DNA from: Acidobacteriota bacterium
GTDB taxonomy: Bacteria > Acidobacteriota > Terriglobia > Terriglobales > Acidobacteriaceae
Assembly: GCA_021779695.1 (NCBI GenBank)
Contig: JAJYAE010000001.1
Span: 6,302 to 70,301 of the forward strand
Length of the DNA: 64,000 nt
Reading direction: 5' to 3'
The stretch's first letter is position 1, and every line of letters begins with the position of its first letter. Shown in pieces: positions 25,848 to 34,422 of the stretch. The notes below the pieces were generated by a model. The model searched no databases. It was not told the origin of the DNA and saw nothing but the letters and a program-made list of their open reading frames with translations. The translations under genes were made by a program, and so were the position numbers.

Positions 25848-28499
25848 TCATTCGATCCGCAAGGTCTGCATGGGATCGACTGAGGCCGCACGGCGAGCGG
25901 GGAGCAGACAGGCAGTCGCTCCCACCGCAAGCAATATGCAGACTGCCCCTACAGCCACCGTCGGATCGTAGGGGCTTACTTGGAAAAGCAGGCTATTCAC
26001 AGCGTGAGCTGATCCAAAAGCCAGCGCAACGCCCACCGCCGCACCTATAGCGACCGGAAGCAATCCATCGCGCAGTACCAGTCGATATAGAGTCTGTCGC
26101 TGAGCTCCAAGCGCTATACGCAATCCGATCTCGCGATGCCGCTGTACCACTGAATAGGTGACAACCCCGTAGACTCCAAGCCCGGCGAGGAACAGCGCGC
26201 TTGAAGCGAACAAAAGCAATAGATACATTTCGAAGCGCTGATTGGCTACTGAGTCGCTGACCACTCCAGAGAGTGAGCGCACTTCTGGAACGGGTACGGC
26301 ACCGTCAATGCTCCAGATAGTCTTTCGGATCGCGTCCGCCATGTCGAAAGGTTCCTGACGGGTTCGAACGATAAGTCCCGCCGTCGCTTCCGTGCGGTAC
26401 CAGTACGGAACATAAATGAGCATCGGATCAGGTTTTGCCAAGGAGACAGTTCGCGCATCCTTCACGATGCCGATGACAGTGAATGGCTTCTCCTTAGCTG
26501 GATTTCCCAAACTGAATTGCCGTCCAATTGGGTTTGTGCTAGGCCATAGAGTTTTCGCTGTCTTCTCCGAGATGAGAGCCAGATTCTTGCCCCATTCGTC
26601 CTGAGTAAAGATGCGTCCTGCAACGAGTCCCAGATGGATTGCTGAGAAATAATCGGGGCTGATCCACCGAACGTTCTCAATGGGAAGCTGCGTATCGGGA
26701 CGACTGTCCCCTTGAACCCGTGCCATATCACCCCAGTCGTCCGCTTCGAGCGGTAAGCCACTCGCAAGAGCAGCCTGGTCCACGCCAGGCAAGCGCTCGA
26801 CGTGTTCGAGAACTGTCTTATAAAAGGCCGCTCGGTGCTGGTCGTTTTTATATGATTTCCCGGGCAAATTGAGAGTGGCCGTGATGACGCGCTCTGTGGT
26901 GAATCCTCGACTCACGGACATCAACCTTGCGAGGCTAGCAGTCAGCAGTCCGGTCATCAACACCAACGCGACGCTCACTGCTACTTCAATTCCCACAAGA
27001 GTTCGCCGCGCGCGGCGGTTTCCGCGTGATTCTCCGGCAAGACGCGACTCACTATGTAGAACCTCGAATGGCGCTGTACGCGAGATCATTAATGCGGGCG
27101 CGGCTCCCGCCAGGAGGCTTGCGATGAAAGCCAGAAGCAGCGCGCATCCCGCTCCTATCCAATCAACATGTAGAGGGCCGCGAAAATCGAGCGCCGGCGG
27201 TAGGTACCGTTGCATGGCTGGGACCATGCCAGAGGCCAAAAGAATGCCTAGCCCGCCCCCCGCCGCTGCCAGCACAACGATTTCGCGGATTGCCATGCGG
27301 ACCATCTCAGCACGACTTGCGCCTAAGGCTGCGGCTACTGCGATTTGCTGCCTCCGCCCGACTGCGCGCGCCAGCAGGAGATTTGTTACATTGACGCAAC
27401 CCACCAGCAACAGGCATACCGCTGCAGCCAGCAAGATTATGAGCGGCTTTCGGTTGTTTCCAACAAGGGCATCCTGGAACGGAGTAAGCGCCACGGAGAG
27501 CGTGGCCTTTTCATTGGCCGGCAGATTTTTGCTGATGGTGTGTTGGAGTCCATCGAGATCTGCGGTCGCGGCACTAACCGACACTCCCGGGATTAGCCTT
27601 GCAAGTCCAAAATAATTCAGATCGCCCATCTCTTCGGCTAGCCGTTCCTTAGAGAAGGCCAACGGAGCCAATACCCCAACAGGCCGCGATCGATCGGTTT
27701 CGCCAAGAGTCGCTGACCATTGCATCGAAGGTACATGGAACGACCGCGGCATGACACCGACGATGGTGTAAGGGGCACCATCTAAACGAATCGTCTTGCC
27801 CAGAATTCCCGGATCTGCGTTGAAGTACTGATGCCAGAGGTCGTACATCAGTACTGCTACATGCTCGTTCCCTTTTTGTCCTTCCCTAGCTGTGTATGCT
27901 CGCCCCAGCGAGGGCTGGACCTGAAGCACTGAAAAGATCCCAGGTGTGGCCCACATGACCTCCGCCTGCTGTGGGCGGTCAGTGCCACCCAGAGGCACAG
28001 GGTATTGTTGCAAAAGCGCCATTGAGTCGAAGCTGCGGTTGTTGCGTTCCCAGAAAGTAAAGTGATTTGCGCTCACAGGCAGAGCCGGATAGATATTGCT
28101 CCACTCCGCAACTTTTTCTTCAACGGTTACAAGCCGGTCCGCGTGGCTAAATGGCAGGGGTCGCAGCATCACATCGTAAACGAAGGTAAAGATTGCTGTC
28201 GTCGCGCCAATACCCAGTGCAAGCGTCAGGACAGCAACGACGGTGAATCCAGGTGACCTCAGCAACTGCCGTACGGCATAGCGTATGTCCTGCGACAGAT
28301 GCTCGAAGGCAGACCAGCCCCACGCGTCATGCGTCTGTTCGCGGATAAGCGTTGTGTTGCCCAGTGCGCGTCGTGCCGCGTAGCGGGCCTCCTCGGGCGA
28401 CATACCGTTTTCGCGTTGCTCTTCCTCCTCCGTCTCTAGATCGGCCCGCAGCTCTCTTTCCAGGTCCTCATCTTGTTTCCTAAGTTGCCACCATCGCAT
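25848..28499 (-). CDS. ADOP-type duplicated ABC permease (MacB/FtsX family)
   Basis: The protein has 883 residues. The N-terminal helical segment (ELRADLETEEEEQRENGMSP) and the phrase RQLLRSPGFTVVAVLTLALG are the hallmark of Acidobacteriota 'duplicated orphan permeases'. Two MacB periplasmic domains and two FtsX domains follow, with eight membrane helices in all and the closing RRAASVDPMQTLRIE. Such proteins have no ATPase gene beside them, and none is seen here. The PadR gene lies 1 base upstream. Confidence 0.93.
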   Translation of the reverse strand: MRWWQLRKQDEDLERELRADLETEEEEQRENGMSPEEARYAARRALGNTTLIREQTHDAWGWSAFEHLSQDIRYAVRQLLRSPGFTVVAVLTLALGIGATTAIFTFVYDVMLRPLPFSHADRLVTVEEKVAEWSNIYPALPVSANHFTFWERNNRSFDSMALLQQYPVPLGGTDRPQQAEVMWATPGIFSVLQVQPSLGRAYTAREGQKGNEHVAVLMYDLWHQYFNADPGILGKTIRLDGAPYTIVGVMPRSFHVPSMQWSATLGETDRSRPVGVLAPLAFSKERLAEEMGDLNYFGLARLIPGVSVSAATADLDGLQHTISKNLPANEKATLSVALTPFQDALVGNNRKPLIILLAAAVCLLLVGCVNVTNLLLARAVGRRQQIAVAAALGASRAEMVRMAIREIVVLAAAGGGLGILLASGMVPAMQRYLPPALDFRGPLHVDWIGAGCALLLAFIASLLAGAAPALMISRTAPFEVLHSESRLAGESRGNRRARRTLVGIEVAVSVALVLMTGLLTASLARLMSVSRGFTTERVITATLNLPGKSYKNDQHRAAFYKTVLEHVERLPGVDQAALASGLPLEADDWGDMARVQGDSRPDTQLPIENVRWISPDYFSAIHLGLVAGRIFTQDEWGKNLALISEKTAKTLWPSTNPIGRQFSLGNPAKEKPFTVIGIVKDARTVSLAKPDPMLIYVPYWYRTEATAGLIVRTRQEPFDMADAIRKTIWSIDGAVPVPEVRSLSGVVSDSVANQRFEMYLLLLFASSALFLAGLGVYGVVTYSVVQRHREIGLRIALGAQRQTLYRLVLRDGLLPVAIGAAVGVALAFGSAHAVNSLLFQVSPYDPTVAVGAVCILLAVGATACLLPARRAASVDPMQTLRIE

Positions 28500-28500
28500 T

Positions 28501-28857
28501 TCAACTCTCCTCGGCGGCAGGCCACATTACGCGCGCAACTGCCTCAGTCATTCGCTTCCATTGCGATTCTTCCGCCACCAGCTGCTTACGGCCCTTTTCC
28601 GTAAGCCGGTAGTACTTGAACTCGCGATTGCGACCCGGAGCTGTTTCCCACTTCGAAAGGATCCATCCCCTCCGCTCCAAACGGTGCAGAGCTGGATAGA
28701 GCGACCCGTGCTGCATCTGCAGGAAATCATTTGTTGTCCGCTGGATATGCTTGCCGATGTGGTGTCCATGGGCCGGACCGTAGAGGAGTGTTCGAAGGAT
28801 GAGCATGTCCAAGGTGCCAAGTAACAAGTTCGAGCGTTGCTGTATTTCTTTTGCCAT
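28501..28857 (-). CDS. PadR-family transcriptional regulator
   Basis: The protein has 118 residues. LLLGTLDMLILRTLLYGPAH opens the PadR winged helix, MQHGSLYPALHRLERRGWI is the recognition helix and the wing ends FKYYRLTEKGRKQL. In this host group PadR genes usually sit before ADOP permeases, as here. It probably represses the pair from the dyad just upstream. Confidence 0.95.
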   Translation of the reverse strand: MAKEIQQRSNLLLGTLDMLILRTLLYGPAHGHHIGKHIQRTTNDFLQMQHGSLYPALHRLERRGWILSKWETAPGRNREFKYYRLTEKGRKQLVAEESQWKRMTEAVARVMWPAAEES

Positions 28858-28860
28858 GGA

Positions 28861-28906
28861 AGACCGTCGACCCTCACTGAGAAGTGATAGTAGACCGTCG
28901 ACTATC
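28861..28906 (-). promoter_or_regulatory. candidate PadR operator
   Basis: GATAGT (28886-28891) and ACTATC (28901-28906) form a perfect 6-base inverted repeat around 9 bases. The 11-mer AGACCGTCGAC occurs at 28861 and again at 28892, 31 bases apart, about three helical turns. Both lie within 50 bases upstream of the PadR start. Confidence 0.5.
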
Positions 28907-29070
28907 GAGGTGTCAAAATTTGATTGAGGCGGCGGTAGAAGAAAGATCTACGGCCAGAGAATTCTGCTGATCTTGGCAATCGGATTGGGATATTGCGATG
29001 GACAGTGCAATCGACCGGCAGGAAATGTTGCCGGAGGCCGCTGCGCAGCGGCCTCGGACAACGCACACAG

Positions 29071-29307
29071 CTATTTCTTGGCAGCTTTTTTCTGAGCCGC
29101 CCAGCGTTTCCTCTGCGCGGCGGCAATTCGCTCTCTGGCCTCGGCGCTGAGGTGGCGGCGCTTGCGTTTCTTCTCCTGGTTCGCACCGAATGTGAAGGAG
29201 GTTGCCGCGTGCGTGACACTACTTTTGGTGCCTGTCAGCAGACTGCGCACCTGCTCGAGCCGGCTGATCTCATCATCGAGAGCCGCAACGATTTCGTTGA
29301 TTCCCAT
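29071..29307 (-). CDS. small basic protein
   Basis: The protein has 78 residues. A short N-terminal coiled coil (EIVAALDDEISRLEQVRSLL) leads to a strongly basic tail with LSAEARERIAAAQRKRWA, a motif I associate with small DNA-binding or histone-like proteins in soil bacteria. It ends KKAAKK. Likely a nucleoid-associated protein; not confirmed. Confidence 0.6.
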   Translation of the reverse strand: MGINEIVAALDDEISRLEQVRSLLTGTKSSVTHAATSFTFGANQEKKRKRRHLSAEARERIAAAQRKRWAAQKKAAKK

Positions 29308-29405
29308 CCCGGTCCTTTCAAAGTCAGTGGTTCCTGTCCATTGAATCAGATTTCCGGCTCAAAGCCCATTGTTCTACCTATTTCGACGACAAGGAGAAGC
29401 TATCC

Positions 29406-29618
29406 ATGAGCGGTCTCAAAGTTGAAGCCCTGCAGCGCGAATTCTTCTACAACGGAACTCGTATTCCCGATCCCGCTCCCAGTCTGTCCGTCGACCAGGT
29501 GCGCGAGTTGCTCACGCCGACATGGCCTGAGATCGCGACGGCGACGCTCGAAGGGCCGGAGGACACCGGAAGCGCTCTGCGCTACACGTTCAACCGGGCC
29601 ATCGGTTCGAAGGGATAG
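29406..29618 (+). CDS. PRTRC system protein C (ubiquitin-like)
   Basis: The protein has 70 residues, preceded by AAGGAG. REFFYNGTRIPDPAPSLS followed by VRELLTPTWPEIATATLEGP is the pattern of PRTRC protein C, a family placed with prokaryotic ubiquitin-like proteins. It ends in glycine (GSKG), as a modifier that is activated at its C-terminus would. The gene heads the run C-F-B-ThiF, so its likely partners are the E1-like and E2-like proteins downstream. Conjugation itself is inference. Confidence 0.85.
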   Translation: MSGLKVEALQREFFYNGTRIPDPAPSLSVDQVRELLTPTWPEIATATLEGPEDTGSALRYTFNRAIGSKG

Positions 29619-29620
29619 CT

Positions 29621-29839
29621 GTGCGGCGCCAGCAAAAAAGCACGGAGGAACTGATCGCTGCTTTTAAGGACAGGGCCGCGGCTCCTCCGAGCCGACAGAA
29701 TGAGCTTCTGGTGAGGCACCTCCGATGCAAAGAATCTCTCGAACTCGCGGACGTCGTGACCAGCGCGCTCGGCCGCTATCACGCGGACAATGTGCGGGCG
29801 TTGCCTGCGCCCACGGAAATCCTGGCGCCACTCCAGTAG
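29621..29839 (+). CDS. hypothetical protein between PRTRC C and F
   Basis: The frame is 72 residues from a GTG two bases after the PRTRC C stop. It reads as plausible soluble protein (STEELIAAFKDRAAAPPSRQ) but no family is known. It ends 5 bases before the first candidate start of PRTRC F. It may be a genuine linker gene or a piece of F in another frame. Confidence 0.45.
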   Translation: MRRQQKSTEELIAAFKDRAAAPPSRQNELLVRHLRCKESLELADVVTSALGRYHADNVRALPAPTEILAPLQ

Positions 29840-29862
29840 AGACACTGGCCCCGGCCTTCGCT

Positions 29863-30867
29863 GTGGCATTACCATCCCTCGATGGTCAGCCTGTCAGTTA
29901 CAGCCACGAAGTCAACGGAGAAATGCTCTACGTGCTATGCGCGACTCTCGTCCGGATGGGGATGGGCACACCGGCGCTGTGGACCGAGTGCGGCGAGGAC
30001 CCGCTTGCCTTTGCCCGGCGCTCCATTGCGAATCGAATCGGTGCCGATACGCTTGAACTGCTCGAACGGAACGTCGAATATCACCTCGAAGTCACGGATG
30101 TGGTGGGTGCAGATAGCGCTGGCCTCAGCACGGGACAGCTGGCGATCACCATCGAGTGCTGCGGGTGCGGCTTCCTGAAGATCGGGCCGGCACTGCGGGC
30201 TCTCGAATCCGAGGAGGAAGGGTTGGGCGCGGCTTTCTACTGGACGCTCATTCGTTCGCTCTATCGCGTGATGCGGATCTACGACCATAGCGATGCGCAG
30301 GCCTACGAGGTGAACCTGATCGAGTATGCCCAGGAGGATGACCCGGCCAATCGGGATCAGTATGAGTTTCCCGAAGTCGAGAAGGCATTGCCCGAGTGTA
30401 TCCGCAGGAGTCTCAAACACGAATCCAAGCACTGGCGTCTTGATTACCGGCGACTGCTCTGGCGTCACCGCAGCGGACAGCATCGGAACTGGATTCGGCA
30501 CGTCGAGACGCTTGCGAAGCTTGCCAGGGTGATAGCGAGTTCGTTTGAACCGGCGGACTACGACGGGTACTACGACGGACCGCCGCTGCCGGCGCTCCTG
30601 ATCGTCTTCGAGGAGCATGACGCCATCGCGGCCTGCTTTGACGAGGAGAGCCAGCACATGCTGGAAGGCTCGGCGGAACCAGCATTCTGTGCGGTGTTCA
30701 GACTCGACAATCCGGAAGAGTGTTCTGCAGCGATGCATGCCGCCCAGCGGTTTGTGCTTGTGAACCGGGAGGTCTGCCAATTGATTGAAGAACTCCAGGC
30801 GTGGGAGAGGAATCGAGATGAAAGTCGAGATCGCGATCGGAGAGATGCATCGCTTCGAGCTGCGTGA
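29863..30867 (+). CDS. PRTRC system protein F
   Basis: The protein has about 334 residues from the GTG at 29863. Other starts are a CTG at 29845 or an ATG at 29725, the last overlapping the previous gene with non-protein-like residues. YDHSDAQAYEVNLIEYAQED and QYEFPEVEKALPECIRRSL are the blocks I recognise from PRTRC F. The protein is acidic and helical. Its biochemical role is unknown; it is always found with the other PRTRC genes. Its 3' end overlaps PRTRC B by 50 bases. Confidence 0.75.
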   Translation: MALPSLDGQPVSYSHEVNGEMLYVLCATLVRMGMGTPALWTECGEDPLAFARRSIANRIGADTLELLERNVEYHLEVTDVVGADSAGLSTGQLAITIECCGCGFLKIGPALRALESEEEGLGAAFYWTLIRSLYRVMRIYDHSDAQAYEVNLIEYAQEDDPANRDQYEFPEVEKALPECIRRSLKHESKHWRLDYRRLLWRHRSGQHRNWIRHVETLAKLARVIASSFEPADYDGYYDGPPLPALLIVFEEHDAIAACFDEESQHMLEGSAEPAFCAVFRLDNPEECSAAMHAAQRFVLVNREVCQLIEELQAWERNRDESRDRDRRDASLRAA

Positions 30868-31519
30868 TGCGCTGCTCATCTACCGCGAGAACCGGCGCAG
30901 CTTTATAACCTGGCACACGGTGACGGCGCAAAAGCAGGGACCACCCGCGCTTGGACCCGCCCAACCATTGACGGCCGCATTCGTGGAAGACCTGGCCGAG
31001 TCGCTGTCCGGTGGCGCTGTAGCCGAGATACTACTGGAAAACATTCTGGCGAAGACGGACCGGATGATCGCCTGGTGGACGCCGCGGCGTGTGCGACGCA
31101 TGTTCTTCGAAAACGCCGAGAGCAAGGCGCAGCAACTCAATGGAAAAGTGTTTCCGCAGCCCGCGCTGGTGTGGAGGGTAACGAAGGGAGACCTGAAGAT
31201 CCGAGCGCTCTGCGAGAACAAGCGGCCAAAGGCCGAGACCATGCTTGCCGTCGCTCCCTTCTGGAATCTTTCGGATGATGGACGGGTGTGTCTGGGCTCG
31301 ATGCGCAGTCCTGGCAGTGTTTCAGTGGCATCGATCGGAGCCTGGGAGCAGGGATTCTACGAAAGCGCGTTTACGCACGCCAATGTGGGAAGAGTCACCC
31401 GACTTAAAGGCGGCCACGATGCTCTGTGGGCCGAGCTTGCCGGTAGGCGGCGGCCATTTCCTGCCGATGCGCTGATTCGCTTGCCGCAGACGCTCGGACA
31501 ATTCATCCAAGGGAGGTAG
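30818..31519 (+). CDS. PRTRC system protein B (E2-like)
   Basis: The protein has 233 residues, with the ATG at 30818 preceded by GGGAGAGG. IAWWTPRRVRRMFF, PALVWRV and the C-terminal FTHANV and FPADALI blocks are PRTRC B. The segment APFWNLSDDGRVCLGSM (about 146-162) resembles the active-site flap of ubiquitin E2 enzymes (HPN..G.ICL), with Cys158 in the place of the catalytic cysteine. The family is grouped with prokaryotic E2-like proteins. It would take the modifier from the ThiF protein encoded next. Confidence 0.8.
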   Translation: MKVEIAIGEMHRFELRDALLIYRENRRSFITWHTVTAQKQGPPALGPAQPLTAAFVEDLAESLSGGAVAEILLENILAKTDRMIAWWTPRRVRRMFFENAESKAQQLNGKVFPQPALVWRVTKGDLKIRALCENKRPKAETMLAVAPFWNLSDDGRVCLGSMRSPGSVSVASIGAWEQGFYESAFTHANVGRVTRLKGGHDALWAELAGRRRPFPADALIRLPQTLGQFIQGR

Positions 31520-31525
31520 TGGCCG

Positions 31526-32419
31526 GTGCGCGTCGAGCATCTTCTCCCCTCCGGTCTGCTCAGTCGCCGGCCGTTGAGAATTCTGGTAGTGGGCGCCGGT
31601 GGCACGGGGAGCGCCATTGTGATGGGGTTGCCGTATCTCCACCAGGCGATGCGGGTATGGGGCCATCCCTACGGCCTCGAAGTCACCCTCATGGATGGGG
31701 ACACGGTTTCCGAAACCAATTGCGTCCGGCAGCCCTTCTCCTGGTCCGATGTGGGCCAGAACAAGGCGACGGTCCTGATCAACCGCATCAATCTCTTCTG
31801 GGGAACGAAGTGGAATGACCAGCCGGCGTGCTTCGATGAGGCGACGCTTCGGCTGAACCATGATCGGAATCCGGATCTCCTGATCGGGTGTGTGGACACG
31901 CGGGCGGCGCGCGGTGTCATTGAGCGCAGCGTGACCAGGAAGTCGAGCTACGTCGCGTACTGGCTCGATCTCGGCAACAACGCGTCGAGCGGACAGTTTG
32001 TCCTGGGCCAGCCGCTCAACGGCAGGAACCGCCGCAAGGCGGAACGGCTGCGGACGGTCAGCGAGCTCTATCCGGAAATCGCCGATACTGCGGCCGGCGA
32101 AGACCCTCTGCCCAGTTGCTCCGCCGTCGCGGCGCTGGAACGGCAGGAACCTTTCGTCAATCAGACCCTCGCAGCGAGCGCCTTGGCCATGCTGGCGAGA
32201 CTCTTCCGGTACGGCAGGCTTGGCCATCACGGCGGATTTTTTAACGCAGGTACCGGACAGATGACCTGCATCCCCGTGGATGCCGAATTGTGGCGCCGGG
32301 TACGAAAATCGCAAAGGAAGCGTGCGCGTCTCGTTTCGATGGGTGGCGGGGGCCTGTCAGAAAGGACATCGAGGCGGGAGTCTTGGGGCGGCGCTCGTCG
32401 AGCGGAATCCGAGCTTTAG
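31526..32419 (+). CDS. PRTRC system ThiF-family protein (E1-like)
   Basis: The protein has 297 residues from the GTG at 31526, with GGGAGG 9 bases before it. VVGAGGTGSAIVMG (about 21-34) binds ATP. LMDGDTVSETNCVRQPFSWSD (about 55-75) holds the Asp and Arg of E1 adenylation domains, and LIGCVDTRAARGVIE follows. A candidate thioester Cys is at 198 (LPSCSAV). It would adenylate the C-terminus of the ubiquitin-like protein C. The last 40 residues are basic and unstructured. Confidence 0.88.
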   Translation: MRVEHLLPSGLLSRRPLRILVVGAGGTGSAIVMGLPYLHQAMRVWGHPYGLEVTLMDGDTVSETNCVRQPFSWSDVGQNKATVLINRINLFWGTKWNDQPACFDEATLRLNHDRNPDLLIGCVDTRAARGVIERSVTRKSSYVAYWLDLGNNASSGQFVLGQPLNGRNRRKAERLRTVSELYPEIADTAAGEDPLPSCSAVAALERQEPFVNQTLAASALAMLARLFRYGRLGHHGGFFNAGTGQMTCIPVDAELWRRVRKSQRKRARLVSMGGGGLSERTSRRESWGGARRAESEL

Positions 32420-32449
32420 TCGACTTTGCTTGCTTTCGCCATCGCAGAC

Positions 32450-32477
32450 TACTACCCTTACCAGTAGGAGTACTACC
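32450..32477 (+). promoter_or_regulatory. candidate operator of the VapBC-type pair
   Basis: TACTACC occurs at 32450-32456 and again at 32471-32477, 21 bases apart (two helical turns), with an imperfect CCTTAC / GTAGG dyad between. It ends one base before the antitoxin start, where an AbrB-type antitoxin would bind to autoregulate. Confidence 0.35.
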
Positions 32478-32478
32478 G

Positions 32479-32739
32479 ATGCAGATCACGAGCAAGGGAC
32501 AGGTCACAATTCCTCAGGAAGTCAGGAACCAGCTGGGCCTGCTGCCCCATACCGAGGTCGAGTTCGAAGTGAGCGGCGACCATGCCCGGATTCGCAAAGC
32601 CAGACGCACTGAAGGATCCGGTGTTCGGGGTCAGAGGGCGCTCAGGGCGCTGCGCGGCTCGGCCGATACACGCCTCTCGACGGATGAAATCATGGCGCTC
32701 ACGCGCGGGGGCAGCCGTTCGGGCGCGAAGGGGAAATGA
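32479..32739 (+). CDS. vapB: AbrB/VapB-type antitoxin
   Basis: The protein has 86 residues from the ATG at 32479. Residues 1-42 (MQITSKGQVTIPQEVRNQLG) are the swapped-hairpin AbrB DNA-binding fold. The C-terminal half (TRLSTDEIMALTRG) is the usual toxin-wrapping tail. It overlaps the toxin by ATGA and lies between PRTRC ThiF and E, so it is an addition to the cassette. Confidence 0.88.
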   Translation: MQITSKGQVTIPQEVRNQLGLLPHTEVEFEVSGDHARIRKARRTEGSGVRGQRALRALRGSADTRLSTDEIMALTRGGSRSGAKGK

Positions 32740-33185
32740 AGATCGCACTCGGTAACCTTTCCTCCCGCCTAAGCAACTGCCGCGGCGTCCTCGTCGACAG
32801 CAATATACTTCTGGATATTGCGACCAATGACGCCAAATGGGCAGAGTGGTCGGCGCAGGCACTGGCAGAGTGTGCCGACCGCACGGCCCTGATTATCAAT
32901 CCCATTGTCTACGCCGAGGTATCGATCGGCTTCAGCACCATTGAAGCCCTGGACGCCGCACTCCCCCTTGCTTCCTACGAACGGGAGGCTCTGCCGTGGG
33001 AGGCCGGTTTCCTCGCCGGCAAGTGTTTCCTGAGCTATCGCCGGCGAGGCGGCCAGCGCCCCACGCCTCTTCCGGATTTTTATATCGGAGCGCACGCGGC
33101 CATCGAGCGACTGGCGCTGCTCACGCGCGATGCTGCGCGCTATCGGACCTATTTCCCAAAGCTCGAAATCCTGGCGCCGGCATAG
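32736..33185 (+). CDS. vapC: PIN-domain toxin, VapC-type
   Basis: The protein has 149 residues. The acidic PIN residues are visible: LVDSNILLDIA (first Asp), YAEVSIGF (Glu), LPDFYIGAHA (third acid) and LLTRD (fourth). Members are Mg-dependent ribonucleases that cut tRNA or other RNA when free of antitoxin. ATGA coupling to the antitoxin supports the pair, which would stabilise the element. Confidence 0.88.
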   Translation: MKIALGNLSSRLSNCRGVLVDSNILLDIATNDAKWAEWSAQALAECADRTALIINPIVYAEVSIGFSTIEALDAALPLASYEREALPWEAGFLAGKCFLSYRRRGGQRPTPLPDFYIGAHAAIERLALLTRDAARYRTYFPKLEILAPA

Positions 33186-33271
33186 TGTCCCGGAAGCCTG
33201 GCGCGGCCATCATCAAGGGGAGAGAGGGCCTCGATTCCGGTCGTTCACCTTCCCGGAGCGCTGGCGGCCGC

Positions 33272-33979
33272 TTAATGTACGGTGAGGTTCCCGCAGCAGC
33301 GTTTGTACTTCTTCCCGGAACCGCAGTAGCAGGGATCGTTGCGACCGATTTTCGACCTGGTTGCAGGAACTCGGGCGGGCGTCCTCCTGCTACCTGAACG
33401 GAAGTAGTCCCAGAGCCGCTGCGTAGCCACGGAGAGTCCGCCAAGCACCTCTTTCCGTAGTTCGGGTTCCGGCGAAGTCTTCCAAGACCGCAACTCCGGG
33501 TCAGGATCGTTCTCATGCGCCAGGGCCAGAACCGGCAACAGGATGGCAAACCGATCCTCGTCGTCGAAGATCTCATCCCATGCCTCGCGGCAGAGGCCGA
33601 CTCCCCGCAGAAAGCCCCGGGCCCAGCGATTTCCCCGGGGGATTGCCTCGTCCTCTTCGACAATAAGCCGGGGAATGAAGACCAGATCCGGCGAAGCCAG
33701 CGCCCGGGCGATCAAGTTCCAGTGGCGCATGGCCAGATTGAGGAATTCCCGGAGTTCCGCTTCGGTGGCGAACGGACCCGGACCGCCGCCCCAGATCTCC
33801 TCGAGGTGCGCGCTCGGAGGGACCGTCACCGGTCCGCAGATGAGCGCCGCGAAGAACCCGTCCATCTCTTCGAGATTCATGGCGCTTTCGCCGGGAAGAC
33901 CTCGGAGGATCGCTTCCAGACGGTCATATTCCGCGTCCGAGAGCGACTGGTCCAGGGCGGCCTGGTTGGGCGATGTCAC
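33272..33979 (-). CDS. UPF0149/YecA family protein with SEC-C motif
   Basis: The protein has 235 residues. The N-terminal UPF0149 domain ([17 protein letters not shown]) is followed by a C-terminal SEC-C zinc motif, [20 protein letters not shown], as in SecA and YecA. YecA-type proteins bind ribosomes or SecA-related partners; this one's job is unknown. It runs against the PRTRC genes that flank it. Confidence 0.9.
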   Translation of the reverse strand: MTSPNQAALDQSLSDAEYDRLEAILRGLPGESAMNLEEMDGFFAALICGPVTVPPSAHLEEIWGGGPGPFATEAELREFLNLAMRHWNLIARALASPDLVFIPRLIVEEDEAIPRGNRWARGFLRGVGLCREAWDEIFDDEDRFAILLPVLALAHENDPDPELRSWKTSPEPELRKEVLGGLSVATQRLWDYFRSGSRRTPARVPATRSKIGRNDPCYCGSGKKYKRCCGNLTVH

Positions 33980-34422
33980 AGGGACAGGATAATGGGAAGG
34001 ACTGCCGCATAGGTCGATGAAACTGTTTCTCCGTTAAACCAGCCAGACATGGTTGGGTCACCCCTGATCTGTCGGCAGTCTGGACCAGGATGCGGAACAG
34101 CATCCTGGTCACGATGCCCACCAAAGCCAGACTATGAAGGATGAAGCGGAATTGGCTGGAATTCGCGCGCAGGCTGGCGGCGGGAGCGAGGGCACAATTG
34201 GCGGAGGACCGTCGCTGCCTGGAGTCGAAGGAGACTGGTGCGAGTCCCGCCAAACCTCATCCCGGAACGCCCGAGGCTGCGCGGTGACACCGCCGGCTTT
34301 TACGCTGATCGCAAGCCTAAGCCCCGCACTACCAATCTGGGCTGCCACAATGAAAGTGGCTCTTTCCGCCCAGTAGATCCTCTTTCCGCAACAATCACAA
34401 TTCATTGGAAGGAATCCCCGCC
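33980..34422. other. intergenic, no gene seen
   Basis: These 443 bases lie between the YecA gene and PRTRC E. Short frames exist on both strands but have no ribosome site or recognisable sequence. The promoter of PRTRC E should lie near the right end. Confidence 0.4.

Noticed and set aside
31322..32314. 330-residue - strand frame
   Set aside because: Lies wholly across PRTRC ThiF and the end of B, whose motifs are clear; no ribosome site.
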